From: Ktedonobacterales bacterium
GTDB lineage: Bacteria > Chloroflexota > Ktedonobacteria > Ktedonobacterales > Ktedonobacteraceae
NCBI GenBank assembly: GCA_027451525.1
Contig: DAIDJF010000001.1
Coordinates: 124,001-188,000, forward strand
Direction: 5' to 3'
DNA: 64,000 nt
The notes below the pieces were generated by a model, which saw only the letters and a program-made list of their open reading frames with translations, searched no databases and had not been told where the DNA came from. Position numbers and translations under genes: made by a program. Of the stretch, positions 8,602 through 15,902 are shown in pieces; the first letter of the stretch is position 1, and the number at the start of each line of letters is the position of its first letter.

Positions 8602-9120
8602 TTAAGGGTTGACCTGGACACCAATGGCGTTTGCTGCTTGAATGTAATCGCTGATGCTGGCTGGATGCATCGTAACGTTTGTCGCATTCCCATTAATGTC
8701 GGGTAGCGTGAGCGTCAACGTTGAACCGCTCAGCGTTCCTGTATAGGTCTGTGCGGAACCTGAAAGAGGAAACGTGATACTGACTGCAGTTCCATTGAGT
8801 GTCCCCGTAAATGACTGGCTATTCTGCCGTATTTGTGTAGAATTACCCTGTACCGCATAGGCTTCTTGTAACTGTCCTGTAAGTTGTCCATTGTTGTTGG
8901 ACCACTGCAAGAAAAAAATCTGATTGCCTGTTTGAGCCAGATAGCTATTGGCTATCTGCGTATTTCCTGTATTCCCACCACTGTTGGATAGCGATGTGCT
9001 ATTCGTAGGAGCACTGGAAGGGCCGGAAGTGGTTGGAGTATACAATGCACTTGAGTCGCAAGCTGCAACAAATAGGCTGAGACAAAATAGGAGAAGGAAG
9101 AGTGAGCCTCTTTTTTTCAT
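8602..9120 (-). CDS. Secreted lipoprotein of unknown function
   Basis: A 172-residue protein starting MKKRGSLFLLLFCLSLFVAA followed by the lipobox cysteine: a type II signal peptide with Lys/Lys/Arg, a Leu/Phe core and cleavage before Cys21, hence an Lgt substrate. After the Cys a Ser/Thr/Gly/Asn-rich linker leads to a beta-rich domain with repeated phrases of the type GTLNGTAVSITFPLSG and GTLSGSTLTLTLPD, which looks like a small beta-sandwich describing ligand-free strands. No enzyme motif is seen. The start at 9120 is chosen for the signal peptide and for GAGGA just upstream; an in-frame start at 9189 would spoil the signal. I do not recognise a named family. Confidence 0.75.
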   Translation of the reverse strand: MKKRGSLFLLLFCLSLFVAACDSSALYTPTTSGPSSAPTNSTSLSNSGGNTGNTQIANSYLAQTGNQIFFLQWSNNNGQLTGQLQEAYAVQGNSTQIRQNSQSFTGTLNGTAVSITFPLSGSAQTYTGTLSGSTLTLTLPDINGNATNVTMHPASISDYIQAANAIGVQVNP

Positions 9121-9603
9121 AATTTCCTCGTATTTTTGTAAATTGTAGAGCATAAATATCATGTCTTGTTGTATTATACAATATTTCATCGCCTGGTGTG
9201 AATAATCTAATTTTAAAAATACGTAAAATGCATGGTTTTAATGAAGAAAACTCTACAATATGAAGAATAACCGCGTGTCCTGTCGTTCCTGTCGGTTGGA
9301 TGGCATATGTGAGCAAAAACTGCTTGGCAACGGCTATTGTTTCTGTTAAAATAAAGCAAATCGTTAGCGCGAAAATGTGTTTAAAGGATTGTAAAAGCTA
9401 TGACCGATCTCGTTTTTTATTTAACCTATTCTATTTTACCCCCACCAGTCGTCACCGTCCGCTAGGGCTGGTGGCACGACAATATCTTCTGAAAAATTCG
9501 CATCCCCAGGAATGGATGTGTATTCCAGGTTGTCTATCTTCCCGCCCTCGCAGCACCACATTGCTAGATTGTTTTCATGCATTTACGAGGAAGGGATATT
9601 TTC
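9121..9603. other. Intergenic region, no gene seen
   Basis: 483 bases between the divergent lipoprotein and EamA genes. It is AT-rich at the left. A small hairpin GGAAT/ATTCC (about 9511-9528) lies in the presumed leader of the EamA gene. Frames present here have no ribosome site or family features. Confidence 0.5.
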
Positions 9604-10494
9604 ATGCTTGCGCGAAATTCATCACGGCGTGACTTCTTGTTTATCATTCTCGCGTCAATTTCGTGGGGAACGGTGGGTGTTGCCAATCAAGCTTTGTACG
9701 CATATAGCGCAACAAATGCATTGTCACTGGCATTCTTTCGGCTAGTGATCGCAGCCCCACTGTTTCTCCTGGTCAGTTGGATCTTCTCCGTGCGCCGTAT
9801 TTTCCATGTCAAGTTGCGTGATCTGGGTATTATGCTGCTGATGGGGGGAATGCAGGCTCTCTATCAAGTTGCCTATAGTGCGTCTATTCCTTACACAGGT
9901 GTCACTATTGCGACACTTGTTGCTCTCTGCGCTGCTCCGATCATTGTTGTGCTCTTTTCTTCGCTCGTGGCGCATGAGCGTAGTAGTTGGACAACATTGC
10001 TTGCGCTCATCTGCGCACTCTGTGGCACATTTCTGCTTGTAGGGGCACGCTCTCAACGAGGCGAAACAACGATTTCATTGTTTGGAGTGCTGCTGGCATT
10101 TCTGGCGGCCTGCGGCTACGCAGGCTTTATTCTTTGTGGACGCCTGCTGACCACGCGCTATCACCCTTTGCAGGTCAACACTATTGCGTTTGCGACTGGG
10201 GCGTTACTCCTGCTTGGTTCAACAGTAGCGACGAAACTCGTTCTGACCTACCCTCTCTGGGGTTGGTTGCTGCTACTGTATCTTGGTTGTGTTCCGACTG
10301 CTCTGGCCTATGGCCTCTTTCAAGCTGGGATGCGCTCTCTGTCTGCAACGGTTGTTAGTATTGTGACATTATGTGAGCCATTGACTGCCGCTGTGTTGGC
10401 CTGGCTGCTTTTCCATGAAGACTTGGGTGTTTTGGGTATTGTAGGTGCAGTGCTCTTGCTTGGCTCATTATTGCTCCTGGTGTACAAAAAATAA
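9604..10494 (+). CDS. EamA/DMT family transporter
   Basis: A 296-residue integral membrane protein with ten predicted helices in two similar halves, as in the drug/metabolite transporter (DMT) superfamily with two EamA domains. Features are FIILASISWGTVGVANQALY at the start, the conserved FFRLVIAAP in helix 2, TLVALCAAPIIVVLFSSL closing the first half, and the repeat version SATVVSIVTLCEPLTAAVLAWL in the second half, with Glu-Pro-Leu near the last helices. Such proteins export or import amino acids, nucleotides or metabolites; specificity cannot be predicted. ATG 9604 has AAGGG 8 bases upstream; an earlier ATG at 9577 has none. It stands alone, with no partner genes. Confidence 0.88.
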   Translation: MLARNSSRRDFLFIILASISWGTVGVANQALYAYSATNALSLAFFRLVIAAPLFLLVSWIFSVRRIFHVKLRDLGIMLLMGGMQALYQVAYSASIPYTGVTIATLVALCAAPIIVVLFSSLVAHERSSWTTLLALICALCGTFLLVGARSQRGETTISLFGVLLAFLAACGYAGFILCGRLLTTRYHPLQVNTIAFATGALLLLGSTVATKLVLTYPLWGWLLLLYLGCVPTALAYGLFQAGMRSLSATVVSIVTLCEPLTAAVLAWLLFHEDLGVLGIVGAVLLLGSLLLLVYKK

Positions 10495-10635
10495 CGTCTT
10501 TTCTTTCCGCGGAAAGACTAGAGGCTTGTCGGACAGTTTTTTACCAGAGAAGGAGAGAGGATATGCTTGATATATCTTTTCTCTCAAACATGATATACTG
10601 GGAAAAATTTTTGCAGAGAAAGGTTGGTAACGTAT

Positions 10636-11217
10636 ATGCAGGTTTTACATGACTGGCAAAATTTTTACATGCTGACTGGTGCGGCGGCGGCAACATTAAT
10701 TGGTTTGTTATTTGTCGCGATTTCAATGGCAGCCAATTTGAACATTTCGTTTGAAAACTCGATGGAAAAATTCCGTACATTCGTCAATCCAGTCTTACTT
10801 TACTATTGCCAGTCCTTGTTTATTGGTTGCCTTGCTGTCATGCCTCTGCAAAGCCTTGTCGTTCTCGTCTGTATAATTGGAGGATTAGGGACATTTAACG
10901 CCATTCTTGTGCTAAAGCTCTGTTGGCGTTTATTGATGGTGCATCGCAACGATCACATCGATTTAGAGCATTGGTTGTGGAATGCAATTCTGCCAGGCAT
11001 TGTTAGCCTTCTGTTATTGGGTGCATCCATTGCATTTCTTTTTGGTCTGAATGTAGCACTGTTGGTGTTAGCCAGTGCTAACTTACTCTGTCTGGCAATT
11101 GGTCTACGCAATACCTGGTCGTTGACAATCTGGTTTATACGGTACAAAGATCTGAACAAGGAAGGAATAGGCGAAAATCAACGAGATGATGCAGATATTA
11201 TACCGTCCATCATATAG
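10636..11217 (+). CDS. Hypothetical membrane protein
   Basis: A 193-residue protein with four or five predicted helices: one near residues 13-35 (LTGAAAATLIGLLFVAISMA), two in the middle (LFIGCLAVMPLQSLVVLVCI, then a short loop and a second helix), and two after the hydrophilic stretch HRNDHIDLEHWLW. The tail is charged. I do not recognise a named family. ATG 10636 follows an AGAAAGG ribosome site by 12 bases; a TTG at 10624 is too close to that site. The next gene starts 30 bases after its stop, so the two could be one transcript. Confidence 0.7.
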   Translation: MQVLHDWQNFYMLTGAAAATLIGLLFVAISMAANLNISFENSMEKFRTFVNPVLLYYCQSLFIGCLAVMPLQSLVVLVCIIGGLGTFNAILVLKLCWRLLMVHRNDHIDLEHWLWNAILPGIVSLLLLGASIAFLFGLNVALLVLASANLLCLAIGLRNTWSLTIWFIRYKDLNKEGIGENQRDDADIIPSII

Positions 11218-11247
11218 AAGATATTTCACAATGTAAGCGAGGTGTAT

Positions 11248-11733
11248 ATGCAAAAAGAATTGTCTGCCAGTGCGCAAAAAATGCAACGAATACTAGAGGA
11301 ACGCGGTTTTGCACATTGTACCGTTGTTGAATTGCCGTCATCAACGCGAACAGCACAAGAGGCGGCACAATCTATTGGTTGTGGTGTTGAGCAGATCGTG
11401 AAATCGCTTGTGTTTCGGCGACAAGACAGCGATACGCCAATTCTTGTGGTTGCGAGTGGTTCCAATCGCGTCAACGAGCAGCAATTGAGTGCACTGGTGG
11501 GGGAGCCAATTGAAAAAGCAAAGGCCTCGTATGTCCAGAAACGCACGGGATTTGCCATCGGTGGGGTTGCACCCGTCGGGCATGCAGAGCCATTACAAAC
11601 CTTTATTGATCGTGACCTGCTCCGTTATGACGAAATTTGGGCGGCGGCAGGAACACCCTTTGCGGTCTTTCGTCTTACACCGCAAGACCTGATCGCGATG
11701 ACAAAAGGCGAGCTAATCACTATTGAAGCTTAG
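11248..11733 (+). CDS. YbaK/EbsC-type aminoacyl-tRNA deacylase
   Basis: A 161-residue single-domain protein of the YbaK/ProX family, which removes wrongly attached amino acids (typically Cys or Ala on tRNA-Pro) in trans. Diagnostic features are EAAQSIGCGVEQIVKSLVFR near residue 40, containing the family's conserved Lys (catalytic in YbaK-type enzymes), then LVVASGSNRVNEQQLS, and GFAIGGVAPVGH with the GxxPxGH motif near residue 100. AGG/GAGG lies about 5 bases before ATG 11248. It may be co-transcribed with the membrane protein upstream. The family call is firm; the exact mischarged substrate is not predictable. Confidence 0.9.
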   Translation: MQKELSASAQKMQRILEERGFAHCTVVELPSSTRTAQEAAQSIGCGVEQIVKSLVFRRQDSDTPILVVASGSNRVNEQQLSALVGEPIEKAKASYVQKRTGFAIGGVAPVGHAEPLQTFIDRDLLRYDEIWAAAGTPFAVFRLTPQDLIAMTKGELITIEA

Positions 11734-11969
11734 TGACAGATCAAATTTGTGGCCTCTATTTCTAGAAAAAATAGTCTGCTCCTAAGTAGGTTTAAGATGG
11801 GGTTAAAGGTTGCTTAGAACGCAACGGGTAGCCTTTAAAAGCGAAACCAGTTGCTGGCCTCATGAGTATTACATGCAGATAGCTTGCACTGTTACATACA
11901 GTGTGAAATATCAGTAGTGCAACTTATTCATTGTACTACTTGTAATGATTGAAAATGGAGGAATAAGCA

Positions 11970-12230
11970 ATGCTTACAGCAATTTTATTCTGGATAATAG
12001 TGGGCTTGGTGGCAGGTCTTCTGGCGAGTTTGGTAATGCGCGGTGGATACGGGATTGTGGGCGATATTATTGTTGGTATTGTTGGGGCAATTATCGGTGG
12101 GTTCTTGATGAGTCTGTTGGGCTTCAGTTCTAGCGGTGGATTGCTTTACACGATACTGGTAGCGTTTATTGGCGCGTGTATCCTGATTGCCATATTGCGT
12201 GCTGTCTCACGTGGTACGACACGTGTCTAG
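11970..12230 (+). CDS. GlsB/YeaQ/YmgE family stress membrane protein
   Basis: An 86-residue protein with three hydrophobic helices rich in Gly: FWIIVGLVAGLLASLVMRGG, DIIVGIVGAIIGGFLM and LYTILVAFIGACILIAIL. This is the transglycosylase-associated (GlsB/YeaQ/YmgE) family, small inner-membrane proteins often induced by general stress; biochemical role unknown. The ribosome site GGAGGAATAAGC precedes the ATG. It is a single-gene unit ending in a strong terminator, and the 236 bases upstream contain a hairpin GTTGC/GCAAC near 11808-11824. Confidence 0.9.
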   Translation: MLTAILFWIIVGLVAGLLASLVMRGGYGIVGDIIVGIVGAIIGGFLMSLLGFSSSGGLLYTILVAFIGACILIAILRAVSRGTTRV

Positions 12231-12274
12231 AAATGTTTGATTTCCGATGAAAAGAGGGATCTCATTTCCTTTTG

Positions 12275-12311
12275 GAGGATTGTGCATGACACAATCCTCT
12301 TTTTATTTTTT
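12275..12311 (+). terminator. Rho-independent terminator
   Basis: GAGGATTGTG (12275-12284) pairs perfectly with CACAATCCTC (12290-12299) around a 5-base loop, followed by a T-rich tail. It ends the GlsB-family gene. Confidence 0.92.
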
Positions 12312-12370
12312 CGCGAACTTATCCGTTTTCGTTACTGATTTGCGTGTTTGTGTGTTTGCGCACTCTCTAC

Positions 12371-12400
12371 TTGACAAGAGCTATAGCTTTTAGGTATGCT
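12371..12400 (+). promoter_or_regulatory. Sigma-70-type promoter of the LacI-family gene
   Basis: TTGACA at 12371-12376 and TATGCT at 12395-12400, with an 18-base spacer. The -10 box abuts operator O1 exactly, so a bound repressor would cover the start of transcription. Confidence 0.75.
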
Positions 12401-12420
12401 AAATGCACACGTGTGCATTT
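12401..12420. promoter_or_regulatory. LacI-family operator O1 (perfect palindrome)
   Basis: A perfect 20-base palindrome, AAATGCACACGTGTGCATTT, with the central CG step usual for LacI-family sites, directly after the -10 box. It probably mediates autorepression. Confidence 0.8.
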
Positions 12421-12445
12421 AGGTTCATACTCATGTTTTTTGCTC

Positions 12446-12459
12446 TGCACACGTGTGCA
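12446..12459. promoter_or_regulatory. LacI-family operator O2
   Basis: TGCACACGTGTGCA, identical to the core 14 bases of O1. Its centre is 42 bp from that of O1, four helical turns, so both sites face the same side of the helix and could be bridged by a tetramer or two dimers. Confidence 0.8.
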
Positions 12460-12481
12460 TCCGTTCCAATAAAGGCTATTT

Positions 12482-13534
12482 ATGAAGGTGGAGAAGCGGA
12501 TAGTGCGTCGAGACGAGGTATCAATCGCGGATATTGCACGTGTGGCTGGGGTGTCGCATACCACAGTTTCGCGCGCTTTGCGTGAGAGTCCTTTAATTAG
12601 TATAGATACACGCGCGTATATTCAGCGGCTTGCACGTGAGATGGGCTACACACCAAATGCCATCGCACGTAGTTTGCAGCAGCAGCAGACGAGTACATTA
12701 GGTCTTGTTATCTCATCTATCGCGGATCCTTTTCTAGCTGATGTCGTCAAAGGTGTGGAAGAAGTTGCGCGGGTTGCGAAGTTCAGTATATTACTGGGAA
12801 CCTCACATAATGATCCTGAACAGGAAATGGCGGTTATCGAAACTTTTCATCAGCGGCGCGTGGATGGTATCCTTATCGAATCTTCCCGCATAACTCCTAG
12901 CTACAATGACCGTCTGGCGGCCCTACGTATACCAACCGTCTTGATCAACAGTCAGGCTGATGTACCGAGTGATATCGTGCATTGGGTCTCTGTAGATGAT
13001 TATCGGGGAGCACAACTGGCGGTTGAGCATGTACTACAATTGGGCCATCGTTGCATTGGCTACCTGGGTGTGAGCAACCGTCCTCGCTCAAATCGGCACC
13101 GCTTGCGTGGTTATCAAGATGCCCTCACGGCAGCGGGCGTTTCTTTGCGCGATGAGTGGGTGATTGTTGCTCCTGGGACGGAGACGCTTCACGAAGAGGA
13201 TGTGACGGTTGGTCAGACATGGTTATTTGATCTTCTTAATACAGGCATAACCGCTGTGTTTTGCTATAATGATATGGTCGCAATCAGTCTGCTTATGGCC
13301 TGTCATACACATGGTATTGCGGTTCCGCAACAATTGAGTATTGTCGGTTTTGATGATATCGCGCTAGCAAGTTGTGTGGCTCCAACCCTTACGACGGTTC
13401 AGCAACCAAAAGTGCAGCTAGGACATATTGCCACACAGATGATGCTAGACCTCTTGCGGATGGAGCCCGTTGAAAATCATATCTTGTCACCCACTCTGAT
13501 TGTGCGTGCTAGCATAGCTCCTCTTGTAGTATAA
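12482..13534 (+). CDS. LacI-family transcriptional regulator
   Basis: A 350-residue regulator with an N-terminal LacI helix-turn-helix (SIADIARVAGVSHTTVSRAL, residues ~14-33, and the hinge helix region PNAIARSLQQQ), followed by a periplasmic-binding-like sensor domain (TLGLVISSIADPFLADVV onward to FDDIALASCVAPTLTTVQQP). Such proteins repress sugar or nucleoside genes and release DNA on ligand binding. Two identical palindromes in its own promoter strongly suggest autoregulation. No sugar transport or catabolic gene is adjacent, so the other targets lie elsewhere. The ATG follows AAAGG by about 6 bases. Confidence 0.93.
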   Translation: MKVEKRIVRRDEVSIADIARVAGVSHTTVSRALRESPLISIDTRAYIQRLAREMGYTPNAIARSLQQQQTSTLGLVISSIADPFLADVVKGVEEVARVAKFSILLGTSHNDPEQEMAVIETFHQRRVDGILIESSRITPSYNDRLAALRIPTVLINSQADVPSDIVHWVSVDDYRGAQLAVEHVLQLGHRCIGYLGVSNRPRSNRHRLRGYQDALTAAGVSLRDEWVIVAPGTETLHEEDVTVGQTWLFDLLNTGITAVFCYNDMVAISLLMACHTHGIAVPQQLSIVGFDDIALASCVAPTLTTVQQPKVQLGHIATQMMLDLLRMEPVENHILSPTLIVRASIAPLVV

Positions 13535-13720
13535 ATATCTTCTTCAATGATATGCTTGTGTCTTCGCCTGGGAATATAGCTGCCAAAAACGGCGTTACCC
13601 GAAGTGAATAGGTATCTGCATCCTTACTGTGAGCATCATGAAAGAATAGTTTCTATACTTCTGTGGTTGCTCTGGATGGAAACCACTTGCGTATGAGACA
13701 TGAAGGAGTATGTTTTTATT

Positions 13721-14122
13721 ATGACAGTTGACCAGACACAAACAGGTGATCCTTTTGCATACCTGTATCCTCACCAATTCGTTGTATTGAAGACCTATCG
13801 GCGCGATGGCAGTGCGATTCCAACGACGGTCTGGTTCGCGCACGACGAGCAGGGGAAAATATATATTACGACCAATCGTCAGGCGGGAAAAATTAAGCGC
13901 GTACGCAACAATGGACATGTGACAATGACGCCTTCTGGTCGCATGGGCGAGTTGCTGGGCGAGCCAGAGATAGAGGGACAGGCGCACGAGGCGGCAGAGG
14001 ACGAGCGTGCCCACGCACGAGCAGTATTAGCGCAAAAATATGGTGAAGCCTTCACGCGCATCGCTGGCCCTGACACAGTGGAGCGCACCTACATCGTCAT
14101 CAATCCAGTCACTACAGCCTGA
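13721..14122 (+). CDS. PPOX-class F420-dependent oxidoreductase family protein
   Basis: A 133-residue split-barrel flavin/F420-binding protein. The typical first strands are YLYPHQFVVLKTYRRDGSAI followed by PTTVWFAHDEQGKIYITTN; the RQAGKIKRVRNNGHVTM segment is the usual cofactor-phosphate binding region. Family members reduce substrates with deazaflavin F420 or bind FMN; the Rv2061-like subgroup is the nearest I can name. Start ATG 13721 is used; the AAGGAG is 12 bases upstream, longer than usual, and an ATG at 13700 overlaps it. Monocistronic as far as can be seen. Confidence 0.82.
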   Translation: MTVDQTQTGDPFAYLYPHQFVVLKTYRRDGSAIPTTVWFAHDEQGKIYITTNRQAGKIKRVRNNGHVTMTPSGRMGELLGEPEIEGQAHEAAEDERAHARAVLAQKYGEAFTRIAGPDTVERTYIVINPVTTA

Positions 14123-14228
14123 AATTTCTTATAGTCGAAGACTATCAAATATCATCGCGCTTCTTTTTTGTGCCTGGAGGCAGGGCATGATAATGGTGCT
14201 GAAAACATGAATGCGAACATGTCACAGA

Positions 14229-14331
14229 ATGGTGTAGGGGCGTGATTCATCACGCCCTGCTCGCACATAGATCCGCCTGGGGAGCCGTGTGACGCGGTAC
14301 GAGGGCGTGATTCATCACGCCCCTACACCAT
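14229..14331. repeat. 103-bp inverted-repeat element with nested palindromes
   Basis: The outer arms are a perfect 18-bp inverted repeat, ATGGTGTAGGGGCGTGAT (14229-14246) and its complement (14314-14331). Each end also holds its own palindrome, GGGCGTGAT-TC-ATCACGCCC. A decayed copy reads ATCATGCCCCTACGCCAT near 14357. The pattern is that of REP- or MITE-like elements that recur in such genomes; copy number cannot be seen from this window. Confidence 0.75.
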
Positions 14332-14540
14332 ATCCGCATTATTTTTTGAATACGATCATCATGCCCCTACGCCATGTCCACATTAAATTTCTCAATATTG
14401 ATCAATCATGCCCTGATCCCACCCGATGCTGTGGCCCGTCCGTTCACAAAACGTATTGAATGACGTTTGACAGAGCACTACGGGGAATTTCAGCTTACCG
14501 TGCTGCAAAAAATGAGCTGTTCCTGTTCTTGCAATATTGC

Positions 14541-14570
14541 TTGACAGGTTTGATTGGCTCCGTGTATAGT
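14541..14570 (+). promoter_or_regulatory. Promoter-like sequence in a gene-free region
   Basis: TTGACA (14541-14546) and TATAGT (14565-14570) with an 18-base spacer: near-consensus. It is followed by GTGGAGG and a five-codon frame only, so it may drive the gene at 15028 through a long leader, a small RNA, or a lost gene. Confidence 0.5.
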
Positions 14571-15027
14571 AGAGAAACTGAATGTATTATTTTGTGGAGG
14601 AACTGACACCTATGCCCATTTGCTACTAGCCATGTCCGTTTCGCCTGTGATCGGGCGAAAATGCACAATGATTTCACTCGTCTAATCAAAGCCAGAGCAG
14701 AGAACATTCCTCGTTGGATGTGTTTTTATGTGATTACGCTTGTAGGCTCTTTCTTGAACAGGATGTGAAATTGTGTGCATGCGCAGTATTATACCTGCGT
14801 CTGGCACATGGGTGGGTTTTGGGTATAAATAAGCGTGTCGGTTGAGTATTCGCAAAAACGCACGAGCATACTCCTCGCATAACGCTGCTGTATCCCCTTT
14901 TGTAAGCTTTTGCATACAATCACGTCTGCTCTAGGGCGTGTTCTTGTACTGTCACTCTTTTCCTTCCCTGTGCCACCATCGCTGTTTATGCTCAGTGATT
15001 GCAATATTTTGCAGAGGGAGTTTTACT

Positions 15028-15831
15028 ATGTCGTCGCTACGTGAGGCTTATACTGAGGCGCGTGCCGCGCTACTTACCCATATTACCACGAGTTTGCAAC
15101 AGGATGAACGTTTTGTCGCTGCATGGCTGGCTGGCAGTTTTGGACGCGGCGAGCAACGCTGGTCCAGCGATCTTGATCTCCATGTTGTTGTTGCCGATGC
15201 CTGGAGCGAAACGTTGTGCGCCAGACCCTGGGACGGAGGCGCAAGAACCACAGAGGAACGTCTGGCTCTTTTCAAACAGTTTGGAGAGCCTGCTGTCGTC
15301 TATGATGCACATGGAAACAATCTCGTGGGTGGAACATTTACCTATGTGCTGTATAGAGAGTCGGCTGTAAATGTCGATTGGATGCTGATTCCTCAATCCG
15401 TGGCTTATCGAGAGCGACAGACATTGCTGCTCTTCAATAAGATCACTCTGCTGGATGCTCCTGTAGAAGAACCGCCGAGCCGTGAAGAATGCATTGAACA
15501 GGCCTCGCTACACGTGGGTTTTTTCTGGATGATTGCTGCCAGTAACGTTCAGAATCACTTGCGTGGAGACCTTGTGCAGTTTCATGCGCTGTTGCAATGG
15601 CTTGAAGGGAGCATCCGCGAAGTGCGAGCGGCATTAAAAGGCGAGCGAGCTCAGTTCAGCAAAGAGTCGCAAATTAGAATTGCCTTCACGCTAGAAGAGC
15701 AGATTGAACAGGTACGTATGCTGTGTGATGAAATGGAAACGCTTATGCCACAAGTCGTTGCTTTAGGTGGCTACGTGCCTTCCTCGCCTCGTCCTGTTAT
15801 CGAAATGCGCCTCGCGTTACTGCACGCGTAG
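15028..15831 (+). CDS. Nucleotidyltransferase-domain protein
   Basis: A 267-residue protein with a polymerase-beta-type nucleotidyltransferase site: AAWLAGSFGRGEQRWSSDLD, i.e. the G-S-x(n)-D-x-D pattern (residues ~33-53), which binds Mg-NTP. A helical C-terminal domain follows (residues ~150-260), the usual layout for aminoglycoside-type adenylyltransferases and related small-molecule or toxin-antitoxin enzymes. The region between is a beta-rich substrate domain (TFTYVLYRESAVNVDWMLIP). Substrate unknown; antibiotic modification is possible but not shown. ATG 15028 has GAGGGAG 7 bases upstream. No partner toxin or antitoxin gene is adjacent. Confidence 0.8.
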   Translation: MSSLREAYTEARAALLTHITTSLQQDERFVAAWLAGSFGRGEQRWSSDLDLHVVVADAWSETLCARPWDGGARTTEERLALFKQFGEPAVVYDAHGNNLVGGTFTYVLYRESAVNVDWMLIPQSVAYRERQTLLLFNKITLLDAPVEEPPSREECIEQASLHVGFFWMIAASNVQNHLRGDLVQFHALLQWLEGSIREVRAALKGERAQFSKESQIRIAFTLEEQIEQVRMLCDEMETLMPQVVALGGYVPSSPRPVIEMRLALLHA

Positions 15832-15843
15832 CGCACTGGGCGG

Positions 15844-15876
15844 GCAGAGCGAAGAAGCACCTGTTCTTCGCTCTGC
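15844..15876. terminator. Hairpin between convergent genes
   Basis: A perfect 13-bp stem, GCAGAGCGAAGAA (15844-15856) with its complement at 15864-15876 and a 7-base loop. It lacks a long T run, but its place between two convergent stops makes terminator function likely. Confidence 0.75.
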
Positions 15877-15902
15877 TCGTCTGTCCACAGTTTTGCTTGT
15901 AG

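Larger units (their letters stand above)
14123..15027. other. 905-bp gene-free region with repeats and a promoter-like site
   Basis: Contains a REP/MITE-like element (14229-14331), degenerate relatives of it to about 14425, and a promoter-like pair (14541-14570) followed by TGTGGAGGAAC and a five-codon frame (ATG 14611, MPICY, stop). Longer frames here lack ribosome sites and family features. It may be the remains of a mobile insertion or a decayed gene. Confidence 0.5.

Noticed and set aside
14682..15004. Overlapping minus-strand frames in the gene-free region
   Set aside because: Three overlapping frames of low complexity, none with a ribosome site; no similarity recognised.
15028..15831. 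Naming the nucleotidyltransferase an aminoglycoside resistance gene
   Set aside because: The GS-DxD site is shared by many small-molecule and toxin-type enzymes; no substrate-specific feature was seen.
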